From Russula earlei (taxonomy: Eukaryota > Basidiomycota > Agaricomycetes > Russulales > Russulaceae), in contig JAGFNK010000407.1 of NCBI GenBank assembly GCA_025769875.1, positions 1 to 48,148 of the forward strand: 48,148 bases of DNA, read 5' to 3'. The notes below the pieces were generated by a model. It did not search any database and was not told the DNA's origin. It worked only from the letters and a program-made list of their open reading frames with translations. This document shows, piece by piece, positions 30,817 through 42,083 of the stretch. The translations under genes and the position numbers were made by a program. Numbering within the stretch: the first letter of the stretch is position 1; each line of letters begins with the position of its first letter.

Positions 30817-31228
30817 TTGCCATTTTCAGTGCACTTGGCGGAGCTTGAATTCCACCCAAATCGGTGCAGAAACCCCCTCAAACATGTGGGATGAATATTT
30901 CCCTCAAAACAGCTTCAATTCATATGAAATTTATTGTCCCTGAATCGCCTGAATGAGGGCTAGGCAGCCCCATTGTTTTCATGAGATTTGAGTGAGTATT
31001 GGTGGAGCTGGACTCAAGCCACCTCCACATGTGTATTAGATGAATTACAACTCAAAATCATGGTCTATATCTATTATTTTTCCCTCATGTTGTACCCATG
31101 GGCTGTCTTGAGGCAGCCCCATAGTGTTTTTGACTCAAGTGTTGTGGTGTGCAACATTGTTTTCAGTGTGATTGGAGTGACGACCAGCCACTCATCACCC
31201 CTCTCACCTCTCCATTCTGACCATCCTT
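30817..31228 (+). repeat. Left TIR of element Y
   Basis: 412 bp, matched nearly base for base by the inverted arm at 33851-34262. The inner boundary is at ATTCTGACCATCCTT. Confidence 0.9.
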
Positions 31229-31387
31229 TGCCCTCATTCCCACCACACCCGCTGTCTCAGATGCATCAGTTACACCACTCCCTTCCAACTCGCATTTGGC
31301 CCTCCACACCCACAGTTGCAGCTGCACCAGTCACACTGCCTGCGTCGACCTGCCATCTGTCTTCACCATGTGCCACACTCCTTCAGC

Positions 31388-33019
31388 ATGCAGACTCAGT
31401 TAGAATACCTCAAGCTCAAGTGGGATCTGGAGGACCTTACCACCTCCTCATCAAGACTCTGCATGTGTGACTGGGAAGACATAGACAAATACTACCAGAG
31501 TTTCAGGGCAATCTGTGGTCCCCTCGTCCATGTGTGCCGCCTGTGCTACGAAGATTGCGACGAGTCATTCTGGCTCGGACTCCACCCGGACGACCACCGG
31601 ATGGTCTCCCAACGTCTTGGCCCCTGGTGCCCGAACGAACAGCAGAGGCACTTTGTTGATTTCCAAGAAGTATTTGACACACTTGTCAAGATATTCTCTC
31701 AGCGTCCCTGTGACATTCAGTGGGAATGCCAACTCTGCTCTGCAGATGAAGATGAAGACAACTACACATACCCTGTGCGCATGCCCACTCCAGCCTCTGT
31801 CCCTACATCCTGCACCATTGCCTCCACCTCACCTGCCTTGCCCATCATCCCTGTGGTTCCCACCTCATCCGTTGTTCCTGTCACCTCATTCACTGCTGCC
31901 ATCCTCGACTTGCCAGCCATCATCACCTTGGCTCCACCTGCCCTCGCCATCCCAGCATTGCCCGCATTTGCCATCATTGCCACCTCATCTGTCCCCGCCA
32001 CCATAGCCTCAGCTGTGACATCGCCTATTGCCACTGTCCCTGTCTTTGCCCAACCAGCTCCCGTGCCCTCAGTGTCGCCTGCTATGGCCACTGTCTCAGC
32101 TCCATGCACAACCACCATCTCAACCTTGCCCACCAACGTTTTAGCGCCACCTGCCACTTCAGCCCTCGCAGCCTTGTCTGCCACCCCCGCCTTCATCTCA
32201 TCCGCTCCCGTGCCCTCAGTCATCTCATCGCCCTCAGTCTCATCCATCGCCTCATCTGTTGCCACAGTAGCCTCAGTCGTGCCAGCTGCCAACTTTGCAT
32301 CAGTCTCCGTCTTAGCCTCGCCCGTACTCGTCAGTTCAGCCCAGTCCGTCATAGCACCAGCATCGCCAACTGCCGCTGTCTCCACCCTGCCCTCAGCCTC
32401 AGCCTTCTCAGTCTCAGCCGCCACCACTGCGCCCCTAGTTTTGCCAGCTGTCTCCATTGCCCCAGCTTCAGATCAGTCAACTGCCACCACTGCGCTCTTA
32501 GCCTTGCCAGCCGCCTTAGTCTTGTCAGCCGCCACCGTAGCCTCAGCCTCAGCCACCGACATCTTAGCGCCACATGCCACCATCTCCACCACCGTCTCAC
32601 AAGCCACCACTGCCACACCCTTGTCAGCCACAGCCGCTGTCGCCCCTGCGTCACCCTCAGTCATCGCCTCTGCTCCATCTGCCTCCACCGTCGCACCAGC
32701 TCAGTCCGCCGCCACCTTCTCAGTCTCAGCCTCAGTCTTCTCAGTCTCAGCCGCCGCTTTAGTAGTTTCGCACAACACCAGCACCGCCGCACCATCACAA
32801 CCCCTCGCCACCAGCACCACCCCAGAAGACCAAGATGGCCTCAGCCATGAACTTAGCCATGACATGCCACAACAGGAGCAGAAGCTGCCGCCATGCCACC
32901 ACTGCTGGAGAAGCAGTCGCCAACGCCAACAGCACACTGCATGCTGCCTCCCACATCGCCTCCCCATCCGTTCGCGTGCTCTCGCCCATGTCTGCTGCCG
33001 ACACCTGCAGTGGAGATGA
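31388..33019 (+). CDS. Gag-like protein with long Ser/Ala/Pro-rich tail
   Basis: The first ATG in this frame is at 31388 (MQTQLEYLKLKWDLEDL). Residues ~30-110 form a compact domain: DWEDIDKYYQSFRAICGPLV, CRLCYEDCDESFWLGLHPDD and FQEVFDTLVKIFSQ. This resembles gag-like 'FW.G.HP.DR' domains of fungal retroelements. Residues ~130-520 are almost only Ala, Ser, Thr, Val and Pro (repeats such as SAPVPSVISSPSVSSIASS), with no knuckle seen. The frame is open for 543 codons to TGA 33017-33019. The tail's composition makes stops rare in all frames, so openness there is weak evidence of selection; the N-terminal domain is the stronger sign. It lies wholly between the TIRs of element Y. Confidence 0.5.
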   Translation: MQTQLEYLKLKWDLEDLTTSSSRLCMCDWEDIDKYYQSFRAICGPLVHVCRLCYEDCDESFWLGLHPDDHRMVSQRLGPWCPNEQQRHFVDFQEVFDTLVKIFSQRPCDIQWECQLCSADEDEDNYTYPVRMPTPASVPTSCTIASTSPALPIIPVVPTSSVVPVTSFTAAILDLPAIITLAPPALAIPALPAFAIIATSSVPATIASAVTSPIATVPVFAQPAPVPSVSPAMATVSAPCTTTISTLPTNVLAPPATSALAALSATPAFISSAPVPSVISSPSVSSIASSVATVASVVPAANFASVSVLASPVLVSSAQSVIAPASPTAAVSTLPSASAFSVSAATTAPLVLPAVSIAPASDQSTATTALLALPAALVLSAATVASASATDILAPHATISTTVSQATTATPLSATAAVAPASPSVIASAPSASTVAPAQSAATFSVSASVFSVSAAALVVSHNTSTAAPSQPLATSTTPEDQDGLSHELSHDMPQQEQKLPPCHHCWRSSRQRQQHTACCLPHRLPIRSRALAHVCCRHLQWR

Positions 33020-33559
33020 CCCCACCACCACCACCGCAAGACAACAGATCCCACCCCCACGCAAGCCACCCCACGCATCCTCTTTCTCAAGTCCTCGCCA
33101 CCTATGTCTCTATCTACGAACTCACGCTCACCGCCTACACCTTTGCTCCTCGTCCACGCCTGCTGCCACCACCTGCAATGGAGACAACCACGCTGCCACT
33201 GCCACAAGACAACACCACCACCACGCAGCTGCCATCTCATCACCGCTGCCCTCATCTCCATTGCCTCCATTTCCCATCGCCCTCGCCTCTTCCGTCGTCG
33301 CCATTGCCGATCGCTGCCTTCACGTCTTCCACAGCACAAGCAGCTGCGACCACTGCCTCAATTCAGACACAAAAGGCTCAAAACACTCGCATTCAGATGC
33401 TTGACCAAGGATGGTCAAAGTTTCAAGCCCCTGGGAGGTGTAAGGAAGATTATGGCTGGCCTCAAAATCACGTGCGAAAACACGACACAACATGACATGA
33501 GACTGACACCTCAGCTCCCTTTCATCCCTTGCCACCTCCCTCTCATTCCAGGCAGTCCA

Positions 33560-33840
33560 CCAACCACACACCACAAGCCATCTCGCATGCGACATCAAGA
33601 CCTCGATCGCATTGCCCAGCCCTCGCCACCGACCACGCACGCATGCATGCCTCAGCACACTAGACGCATTCGCATCTCAAGCCTTTCACAACCGCCTCAA
33701 CCATCTCAACCAGTCTTGATTCACTTTCATGCCTTTCATCTCTAGTACCTCTCTCCTGTATATAAAAACATCCTAGCTACTCTGTAGTAGAAAGAGTTCA
33801 GAATAGGACCCCTCTTTGCAACCCACTCCTCTCTGTCTGT
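33560..33840 (+). repeat. LTR4-like promoter segment inside element Y
   Basis: Inverted relative to 29500-30190 and 15708-16002: shared blocks include ACATCAAGACCTCG, CATCTCAAGCCTTTCAC, TGTATATAAAA (TATA motif near 33759) and TAGCTACTCTGTAGTA. It ends just before the right TIR. Confidence 0.55.
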
Positions 33841-33850
33841 GAAAAACAAG

Positions 33851-34262
33851 AAGGATGGTCAGAATCAAGAGGCGAGAGGGGTGATGAGTGGCTGGCCGCA
33901 ACTCCAATCGCACTGGAAACAACGTTGCACACCACAACACTTGAGTCAAAAACACTATGGGGCTGCCTCAAGACAGCCCATGGGTACAACATGAGGGAAA
34001 AATAATAAATATAGACCATGATTTTGAGTTGTAATTCATCTAATACACATGTGGAGGTGGCTTGAGTCCAGCTCCACCAATTCTCACTCTAATCTCATGA
34101 AAACAATGGGGCTGCCTAGCCCTTATTCAGGCGATTCAGGGACAATAAATTTCATATGAATTGAAGCTGTTTTGAAGGAGATATTTATCCTGCATGTTTG
34201 AGGGGGTTTCTGCGCCAATTTGGGTGGAATTCAAGCTCCGCCAAGTGCACTGAAAATGGCAA
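33851..34262 (-). repeat. Right TIR of element Y
   Basis: Inverted copy of 30817-31228, ending AAAATGGCAA followed by TA. Confidence 0.9.
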
Positions 34263-34489
34263 TAATGCACAATTTTTGTGCATGTGGGAAGTTCAGTTGT
34301 GTCATCATGGATTTGAATGTCAGCATTTGCCTAGCATGTATGGAGGGAGGGAGCGCATGAAGGTAGCACACTGTGTGATTCCCAAGCCAGTGGAAACTTG
34401 AGAGAACTGGCATGTTGGGCACAGAGGTTGCTTAGGACTGGCATCAGGAAAAAATGAAAATGCTATGTAGTGCTATATAACTACCATAG

Positions 34490-35319
34490 TGTTACGAACC
34501 AAGGCCAAGTCCTGGCCGAGGATTGTCCTATTTTACTCAAGAAAAGACCCCTCTCACATTGCATTGCCGACTCCCTTCCATTTTCTGGGCTATCCCTCCT
34601 GTGGTACAAGATATTGCTATTGCAAAGGCACTATAACACGACCAGGCACCCGTTTCCTAATCGGGTAATCATCGCGTGGCAGCCACATGGCCACCCAGCC
34701 ACCATGGACCCGAAACAGCGGCACAAACTCTTAGAAACTGTTGCATAAATCATCTGACGTCATCAAGGCTCCAATGACATCATGGCTGACTGAGTGACTC
34801 CACAGTGACCTCATAGGCTCACTAAGTGCCCCACAGTGACATCATAATGATGTCATCGCTCCACAATGATCAGTAATGCGCTCAGTAAGCCTGAAACTTG
34901 ACACAAGCAAGTTTATGCCTCTGTAGTCCTATTGGATGGTACCAAGGAGTCTAGAATAGTCCCAGTGCTTTGTAATCGACCCTGTACACTGTATATAAGC
35001 CCCAATGAAGCATGGCAGTCGTCAGACTGTCCATTTGTGATACTCTCATACTCCTGGGTACTCCCCTGCGACCGCTCAGTTTAAAGACTTCCCTCGCCTC
35101 CAAGGTACTCTTCAACGACCGCCTTGTCTAAAGCCCCCTTGCTGCACTGGCCTCCAGTCTTCGCCTCTGCCTCTTGCAACACTTACCAGTCCCCATCTGG
35201 TACCTCCTCGTCATTTGGCTCGTCCTCCTGTTCAACGCCGCCTTCGCCGCGTATCATCTGTTCCAACCCTTGCCCACCTGCTCCTGAGTCCTTAGTGATC
35301 AGCAGTACGTGTCTTGACA
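34490..35319 (+). mobile_element. Solo LTR1 copy A (gypsy-type)
   Basis: 830 bp, TGTTACGAACCAAGG...GTGTCTTGACA, with perfect CATAG duplication (34485-34489, 35320-35324). The plus-strand TATA motif TGTATATAAGCCCC lies near 34988. The empty site (ACCATAGTGTCTGTAGC, inverted) is present at about 15376-15392 in X1, proving the insertion. A second copy lies at 42084-42899. Confidence 0.95.
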
Positions 35320-35660
35320 CATAGTGTCTGTAGCAAATTTACAACCATCAAGGTTTCATGCCTACATAGCAACCACCAAACTCTATATAGCCACCACCAG
35401 AGTTATATAGAGCACCATTGACTACATTTCTTTTACCAATGCTACATAAATCATACAATGTTACATCAACAACATAAATATACAGTTCTCCCCATAGTCA
35501 ACCATAGTCCGAAGTGCTATGGAAGCCTATGTAGCCAACCAGATGCCTATGTTCTACCAATTGCAACATTGTTATGATAAATGACTCAGGCACTTGCATT
35601 CACAAAAATGTCAGGAAACAATGTATATTTCACACATCAACGCTAACTAATATTTTTCAA

Positions 35661-37700
35661 CTACTCGATGTCTTCATTGTTGCTCCAGTCAACACCATTC
35701 TGATGTTCTTCAATTGCCTTCTTGATGGCATCCTCAGACAGTGAGTTCTGGTTTGAGCACGACCCTTCTTCAGCATCAAACTTTCCATAGACATTGTCAA
35801 TTTATTAGCACAGATCATTTGAAGGCAATGGATACAGACCAGCCACCAGTGAATATTGCCTTCTGCAATGCCAGCAGGATACTAAGGTCCTTCATAGCTT
35901 GGTCAAAACTTTGGAGCATCTCATGTGCATCCTTGAAAACATGCTTGTAGTCTGCCACTGTGAAGGTGACAGGGCTGTATGACCCAGTTCTCCATTCATT
36001 GAGGGCACATTCCATCTATAAGTTCAATAAATATGGCTTATCAAGGGCAACATTTGGAAAATTCACTGCAGACAGTGTGAGCGCAATGGCAACAGTGGGA
36101 ATGGATCATATCAATCATGGAATGTAATGGTGTCAGGCTTGCTTTTTGATGAATTTTGGAACCAGACTTTGTTGATTATGTTCTGGATTGCACAGCTCTT
36201 CAAAAAACTGCTCTGCCCTGTTGTTTGCTGTGGGAAACCCTGGTCAACAGTGCAACATGAAATGTTAGTACACTGACTGGCAACATACCTGATAAGCATA
36301 GGTGAAATCACACTTGAGCTTGACCACTCAAGTGCATTGGTTGGCAATGACAGTCAGATTGTATGTGTGTTGGAAGTTGAAAATGTTGGCCACTGCATCT
36401 TTGGCCTTGGTCTTGACATCACCATGAAGATGGCCGGATGGCACCATGATCTATGTGGCCCATGTATAATCTAAACAAATAGAATGTATATATTCACTCA
36501 CTATGCACAGATGATTCACATTGGGAACCATGTCGATGTCCTTCTCCTTGCATCCTGCCTTCCATGCAGCCTTGGCCCAGTTTGTTTCAGTGGCCATGTC
36601 AGGATGGCTATTCATCATGCTGAGGTCAGCACAATAGTGAGTAATCACAGCACTGATGACATCCTGGATGTCTGCTCCAAAGTCCTTGGCCTTTGGGTGC
36701 CCATCAACTGAGTGTACCCACCTGACTTTGTGTGCAGGGCCAGGGTCCAAGTCTGACAAATGGACTGAGGGGTGGGAGTTTGGGCATTGGCAGGGGAATA
36801 CAACAGAGCTAGTGCATCTGCATTGAGAGGCAACAGAACTAGTGTGTCCACATTGAGAGGCAACAGAACTAGTGCATCTGCATTGAGAGGTGACAGAACT
36901 GGTGTGTCCACATTGGGAGACAGCAGAACTGGTGTGTCCATGTTGGGAGACAGCAGAACTGGTGTGTCTGCATTGAGAGCCAGACCTGGTGCATCCACAT
37001 TGGGAGATAACAAAATTTGAGTGTCAGCATTTTTGGGATGTCACTTCCTCTGAATTGCCATGTTCTGGAGAAGGAGAACTGTGGGGCCTCCTCAAATATG
37101 TGTGTTGTATGCATGGCCAGGGTATTACCTGTTCTGGCTTGTCTCTTGAAGAAATGGGGATGAGCCATTGGCATCCTCCTTGTCATATCCACCCTGGTCA
37201 GTATAGGTTTCAAGGGAGTTGTCACATTCGGTAGGGTATACACCCTGGTCAGTATCACTTTTGTCACATTCAATAGGGTCCTCTGCACTTTCACTCCTTG
37301 ATGTTTGCCCACCAACCTGCACCTTTGGATGGTGGTGGGGTGAACATCTCACCATGACTGCCATTGGAGGTGGCAGTATCACTGAGTTGTGCAAACTCAG
37401 ATGTGGGTGGTTGAACCCATAAAAATGTATCTGCAAATGTGAATACCTGTGCAATGTAAACAAGTTTTGTACATACCAAGTCATCCTCTTCAACAGGGGG
37501 ATGTGAGCATTCAGTAGGTTTTGGAGTTGGAGCTGGACATCCAGTGAATGTCAAGAAAACAGGATATCCAAATCGCTTACCAATGTTCTCCCACTGCAGC
37601 TCCTTCTGCTTCCTCTTTGCCACATTCATGGCATTCTTGGTTGCCTTCTTAGCTTTGGCTATCTTGTGGGCCTCCTCTTTGTCAACTACAATATATGAGT
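35661..37700 (-). pseudogene. DUF6532-type protein gene with internal decapeptide repeats
   Basis: Protein family of unknown function, common in Agaricomycetes. Minus-strand exons: N-terminal DKEEAHKIAKAKKATKNAMN and WENIGKRFGYPVFLTF (about 37690-37500); an acidic Ser-rich part (37320-37130); then about seven ten-residue repeats (LLSPNVDTPV type, 37010-36800). The core follows: DIQDVISAVITHYCADLSMM and ETNWAKAAWKAGCKEKDIDM (36670-36500). Intron GTGAGTG...CATAG; then GHLHGDVKTKAKDAVANIFN (about 36440-36380); intron GTATGT...ACCAG; then AIQNIINKVWFQN. Last comes ECALNEWRTGSYSPVTFTVA and DWSNNEDIE ending at TAG 35661-35663. A TGA where Arg is expected (near 36330) and an unresolved start make it a probable pseudogene. 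It is divergent from the Plavaka transposase within the same TIRs. Confidence 0.72.
36801..37010. repeat. 30-bp minisatellite, ~7 units, in the DUF6532 gene
   Basis: Units such as AACAGAACTAGTGTGTCCAC ATTGAGAGGC recur about seven times with scattered changes. The period is a multiple of three, so the protein gains ten-residue repeats (SPNVDTPVLL) without a frameshift. Confidence 0.85.
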
Positions 37701-37779
37701 TGGTGTCATATCATGATGAGAGGAGAGTCTACATACTCAAGACCTGCACTTTGGTTGTGGGGCAGCATGAACAAGTCAT

Positions 37780-40373
37780 ACATTGATCCATGAAGCTGGG
37801 TGAAAGGGTTGTGATGATGGTTATGATACAAGGTGCTACAGAAATCAGGGTTGCCTCCATGGGCACCATTTGGAGATACAGATGAATGGTAACTTGTCAA
37901 TTGGCTCATAAACCAAGTCAACAAGACTGGAACAGACAAATTTCTGAAGCTGGGAATGGTAAGTCCAACTATGCACTTGGTGACTCAGTCCTAACATAAA
38001 ATATACATAGACAATGAAATGCTTCCAACTTGCATACAAAAGTGCATACTCCTTTTTCAAAAAGATCGATTCACTTTGGGCAGGGTCTCTGTGGCACATA
38101 GAGACCTTCAGCTTCACTGGGGATCTACTGGATGCGAATGGAGAGCTGACACAAGATCATTTTGAATTGTGGTATCAAAATTCTCTACAATGTGTTGAAG
38201 AGCTTATATCAAACCCAATGTTTGAAAAATATATATTCTATGTCCTGGAGTGCATCTATGAGGACAGCACAGGGAACATGCATGTATATGATGAAATGTG
38301 GACTGCAGATTGGTGGTGGGAAATGCAGGTGTGTTTGTTTTAGACACCATCCCAGGTTTATCAATCTTATGTCACATTAGGATAAATTTCCTTCAGGTGG
38401 TGTCATGTGCCCAGTCATCCTTGCATCTGATAAGACACAGTTATCAGGTTTCTCAGGTGGCCATCAAGCCTACCCATTATATCTTACCCTTGGGAACATC
38501 AGCAAGAGTGTTTGCCACAAATATTTAAATCATGCAGTATCCCTCATAGGCTACATCCCTACCAGCAAGATTACCTGCTTCTCAGACCCACAAATACCAA
38601 AGTACTGACTCTTTCACACATGCTTGAAGAAGATACTGGAAACATTGATAAGTGCTGGCAGCAATGGAATGAAGCTGATTTGTGCAGATGGTGTCTTCTG
38701 CTGGATCTTTCCCATCCTCACAGCATATGTGGGTGATCATCCAGAGCAATGCCTGGTTGCATGCTGCAAGGAGAATTGATGCCCAATTTGTACCATGCCT
38801 GCCAAGTCCCAAGGTGATTGATTTCTATTCCCATTACAGTCCCAGTTGCACATGGAACAGGTGTTACATCTCAAGGCTAATGGCCATCACCCTCCTGGGT
38901 TCTTGGAATGGGGCTTGCGCAAGGTCTTCTCACTGTTTTGGGCTGGCATGCCCCATACAGACATCTTTATGTGTATTTCCCCTGATATCCTCCATCAACT
39001 CTTTTTAGGTGTATTTTGTCACCTTTTGGAAAGGTACACTCAGTTAATGGGTGCTAAACATTTGGACGAATGCTTTGAAGCTCTGCTGGTGTACTTGGGA
39101 CTCAAACACTTCAAGCACAGTGTTTCTAATGTGTCAAAATGGACAGGGTGGGAGTATCACAACATGTCATGGAGTCTATTGGGTATTATTTCTGGCAGTG
39201 TGGATCCCTGGGTGGTGCTTGTAGCCTGAGCACTGTTGGACTTCATCACATACACAGGATACCAAAGGCATACAACAAGACCTCTTCTGTGCATAGAACA
39301 GGCCTTGGAGGTGTTTCATTCACACAAACATGTATTGATTGACCTTGGAGTGCGTGAGCACTTCAATATTCTGAAAGTTCACTCAATGCAGCATTATGTG
39401 GCTAGAATTAAGCATTTGGGCTCAGCTGACAGTTTCAACATGGAAAGCTCTGAACACCTTCACATAGATTATGCCAAGCATGCCTTTAAGGCCTCCAATC
39501 ATCATGATTACATTATGCAAATGGCTTGGTGGATTCAACGCCAGGAAGCTATGTCTATCAATAAACAATTCTTAGCATGGTCCCTTAAAACATTGTCCCT
39601 GGAGTCAGAATCTACATAATATGACCATGCATTTCACTACATATTCAATTGCCAAGAAACCACCCCACTATATCTCAGTTTGGACTCTGCCAATGGAATA
39701 CAAAACCCCAGACTTTGTCAACACATTGCAGGATTTCCTCCAGAAGATTGATATACCTGGTTGATTTACCATGCCAAATGTCTATGATAGGTTCAATATC
39801 TACAAACTGATTTATATCAACTGGTCAGCAAAATGGATTCGGACATAGAATCATACCATGTCAATGCATTTCTCAAGTGCCCTAACAGTGGCCATGAACA
39901 ACATTTGGGATCAAAATTTGATACAATTCTTGTCACTGAAAGCAGAAATAGGCCTCAAACATCTAAGGGGTTTCAAGGTACGTCTCATATTTGCAACAGA
40001 ATCATGATCATTTATTGTAAATGAAGGGCTTTGCTTGGCACAGATCCATGTTATTTTCAAACTCCCCAAGCACCTAGGGGCTTTCCCTCATCCATTGGCT
40101 TACATTCATTGGTTTCATCCATTCACCAATGTGGATCCCACACCACATATGCATCAAGTCATCCTGTCAACTAGAAACCACATGCCATATTTGGAAGTGA
40201 TCAGTGTGAAACAAATATGGCAAAGTTGTGTCTTAATCCCACAGTTTAGCTCAAACCGAGTTCCCTTGTCATGGACAAGAGAAGGTCACCATATACAAGC
40301 CATCCCAAAGTATTATCTTGGGAGGCACCTAGATCAAAATATGTTTCAAATGTACAAGGAGAATGATGGATGA
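37780..40373 (+). pseudogene. Plavaka-type (CACTA-like) transposase relic
   Basis: Plus-strand blocks in family order. SGLPPWAPFGDTDEW, a stop, then LVNWLINQVNKTGTDKFLKL (about 37845-37955), then an intron starting GTAAGTCC. GDLLDANGELTQDHFELWYQ and VYDEMWTADWWWEM (38110-38328) follow. PVILASDKTQLSGFSGGHQA, YLTLGNISKS and SLIGYIPTSKITCF lie at 38405-38590. LICADGVF...FPILTAYVGDHPEQCLVACC is near 38670-38775. FLEWGLRKVFSLFWAGMPHT, SPDILHQLFLGV, ESSEHLHIDYAKHAFKASNH and MQMAWWIQRQEA extend to 39619. The C-terminal FKLPKHLGAFPHPLAYIHWF and SWTREGHHIQ run to 40373. Frameshifts and stops, several at expected CGA codons, show it is dead. The start may lie upstream of 37780. Confidence 0.85.
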
Positions 40374-40559
40374 GTAGCCCAGTTCATAGAAATGTGGATA
40401 TGGCTAGTTACATTGCATGCTTCAAGTTCCCTCAGACCAGCAGCATTCATGTGTTTGTTGATCAGTGAAGTGAGCCACCATGGGGTGTGTGAGGTTCTTG
40501 GGGCTTGATCTGAGGGTGGGTAGGAACTAAGGTAGACTGAGAGTAGAGCATTCCTTGGG

Positions 40560-40800
40560 TGTGAATGCTGGATATTCTACATAGTGCTTCAAAGTCCAGT
40601 CAAGTCCAGTTTTTCCCATGATTTTGGCATAACCATGACTGTGACTGGCTGCTGGTTTGCCCAATCCTGAAAAAACCAGACTGGACTGCATGTGACTGGT
40701 TACACACAGTCATCTGCAGTCATTTGACCAGTTCAGACCAGTCTCAACTGAAACTGGAAGATGACTGGTTGAAACCAGTTCTTGACTGGGTAAGTCATGT
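40560..40800. repeat. Cluster of ACTGG/CCAGT words at the X2 right edge
   Basis: CCAGT and ACTGG recur about every 10 bp on both strands (AGTCCAGTCAAGTCCAGT, GACTGTGACTGGCTGCTGG, ACCAGACTGGACTGC, GACTGGTTGAAACCAGT). It is similar in style to repeat W and partly overlaps the X2 terminus. Confidence 0.6.
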
Positions 40801-42083
40801 CACCCCTGCTGTCTTGCACACCCACCTGCCACCATCTCTCCCATTCACATTGCATTCACATCCCTCCCTCTCTTGTCTCAGTTGTTCCTCTCTCTGTCTC
40901 TCCCTTCCACTTCCCTTCTTCTGCAAGAAACCAGCCAGCCACCAAATGCGTGACACATGTGCCCCACAACTCCCTCTCTCCCACCACCCCATCACACATG
41001 AAAAATGCCTCCATGCTCTCTGCCTCTTGGCTTCAACACACACTCCCTCTCCCCCACCTCCAACAATGTTACCACCATCGCCTCTGTGTCACCCACTCAT
41101 GCCCCTCCTCCACTCACCTTTGCCTTCATCCCACCTGCCATCATCAATCCCATTTTGCCAACTGTGGTCATCTCACTCCCAGTTGCATCCATTCCTGCAT
41201 CTGTACATGCCCCAGCCTTCTCTGCCACGTCCACCACTGCCTCTACACCCCCCCATCTCTGCCCTGCCAGCTCCCATGCCCTTGGTGTCACCTGTTGTGG
41301 CCATTGCCTCAGCTCCACACATGACCACCATCTTCGCCTCATCTGTCATTGTCACAGCCCCTGCTTTGCCCACCATCATCACTGTCGCAGCCTCAGTTAC
41401 ACCCTCACCATTCATCGTCTCTGCACCAATGCCCACATCACCCACTGCCATTCCCTCTCTGTCAACTGCTGCACCCACCGTTGTTGCCCCTGCTCCATCC
41501 ATCTCTGCCATCACCCCTACGCTTATGCCTACAAACTCATGCTTGCTGCCCATGCCCCTGCTTCCCAACCATGCTGCCATCTCCTACCCACCAACCACTG
41601 TCTCACTGCCACACCTTGTAAAAGATGTTAACAAGGAACAAATAGAGAAAGAACACACAGATCACTGGAAAATGAAGAGCAGCAACCACCTCAGAAGCAT
41701 ATGCCACAATGCCGCCCCACAGAATGATCAAACCCCACTGCCACGCCATCATGCAGGAGAAGCCGCTGCCAACCCCAACATCATGCTGCACACCACCTCC
41801 CACATCACCTCCCTGTCTGCTCACATGTCACTGCCCACATCTGCTGCTGCCACCTGCAGTGGAGATGACCTCGCCACTGCCACCAGCAAGACAACAAACA
41901 CCACCCCCACACAAGCTGCCCCACATGCCACCACCCTCTCTCACCCCTGCCCTCACCCTTGCCACCACCACCACCTCTGCATTGACAGCAGCAGCAACAA
42001 CAACAACATGGCTGACACTTTGGCAACACCACAAGGCACGACAACACATTTGACATGCCGCAAGCATGCCACACCACCTCACT
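40800..42083 (+). pseudogene. Ser/Pro-rich copy of the Y-type ORF tail
   Basis: An open frame begins near 40724 and reads FCKKPASHQMRDTCAPQLPL, LPAPMPLVSPVVAIASAPHM and AAATCSGDDLATATSKTTN. At DNA level 41740-41910 matches 32890-33050 (GGAGAAGC, CACCTCCCACATC, CACCTGCAGTGGAGATGACC). The gag-like N-terminal domain of the ORF in element Y is missing. Although the frame stays open to 42196, its last ~38 codons lie inside the solo LTR at 42084, so the true sequence was cut there and resumes at 42900. It is probably not a functional gene. Confidence 0.5.

Larger units (their letters stand above)
30817..34262. mobile_element. TA-flanked long-TIR element Y carrying a gag-like ORF
   Basis: 3446 bp with 412-bp inverted repeats (30817-31228; 33851-34262). 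The ends are TTGCCATTTTCAGTGCAC and its complement, with TA immediately outside (30815-30816, 34263-34264). No transposase is visible inside. The payload is a 543-codon gag-like/Ser-Ala-Pro-rich ORF (31388-33019) and an LTR4-like promoter piece. The end pattern TTGnnnTTTTCA is shared with element T, suggesting a related non-autonomous element. Confidence 0.85.
34442..40620. mobile_element. TIR element X2: Plavaka-type transposon with DUF6532 gene
   Basis: Left end CATCAGGAAAAAATG (34442), right end CCAGTTTTTCCCATG (ending 40620). The inverted right end, CATGGGAAAAACTGG, resembles the left end of X1 (CATCAGGAAAAACTGG). CTATGTAGTGC/GCACTATGTAG motifs lie inside both ends. The left 360 bp, once the LTR1 insertion is removed, match X1's right end. 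Two divergent genes fill the interior: DUF6532-type on minus and Plavaka-type transposase on plus. No clear target duplication was found. Confidence 0.7.

Noticed and set aside
31762..32457. 231-codon Glu/Ala/Thr-rich minus-strand frame
   Set aside because: It is the antisense shadow of the Ala/Ser/Pro-rich tail of the 31388-33019 frame; GC/CT-skewed codons keep the opposite strand open.
34442..40620. Classical CACTA termini for X2
   Set aside because: CACTACATAG-like words occur near the ends but are subterminal; the matching outermost repeats are CATCAGG/CATGGG, and no 3-bp duplication was found.
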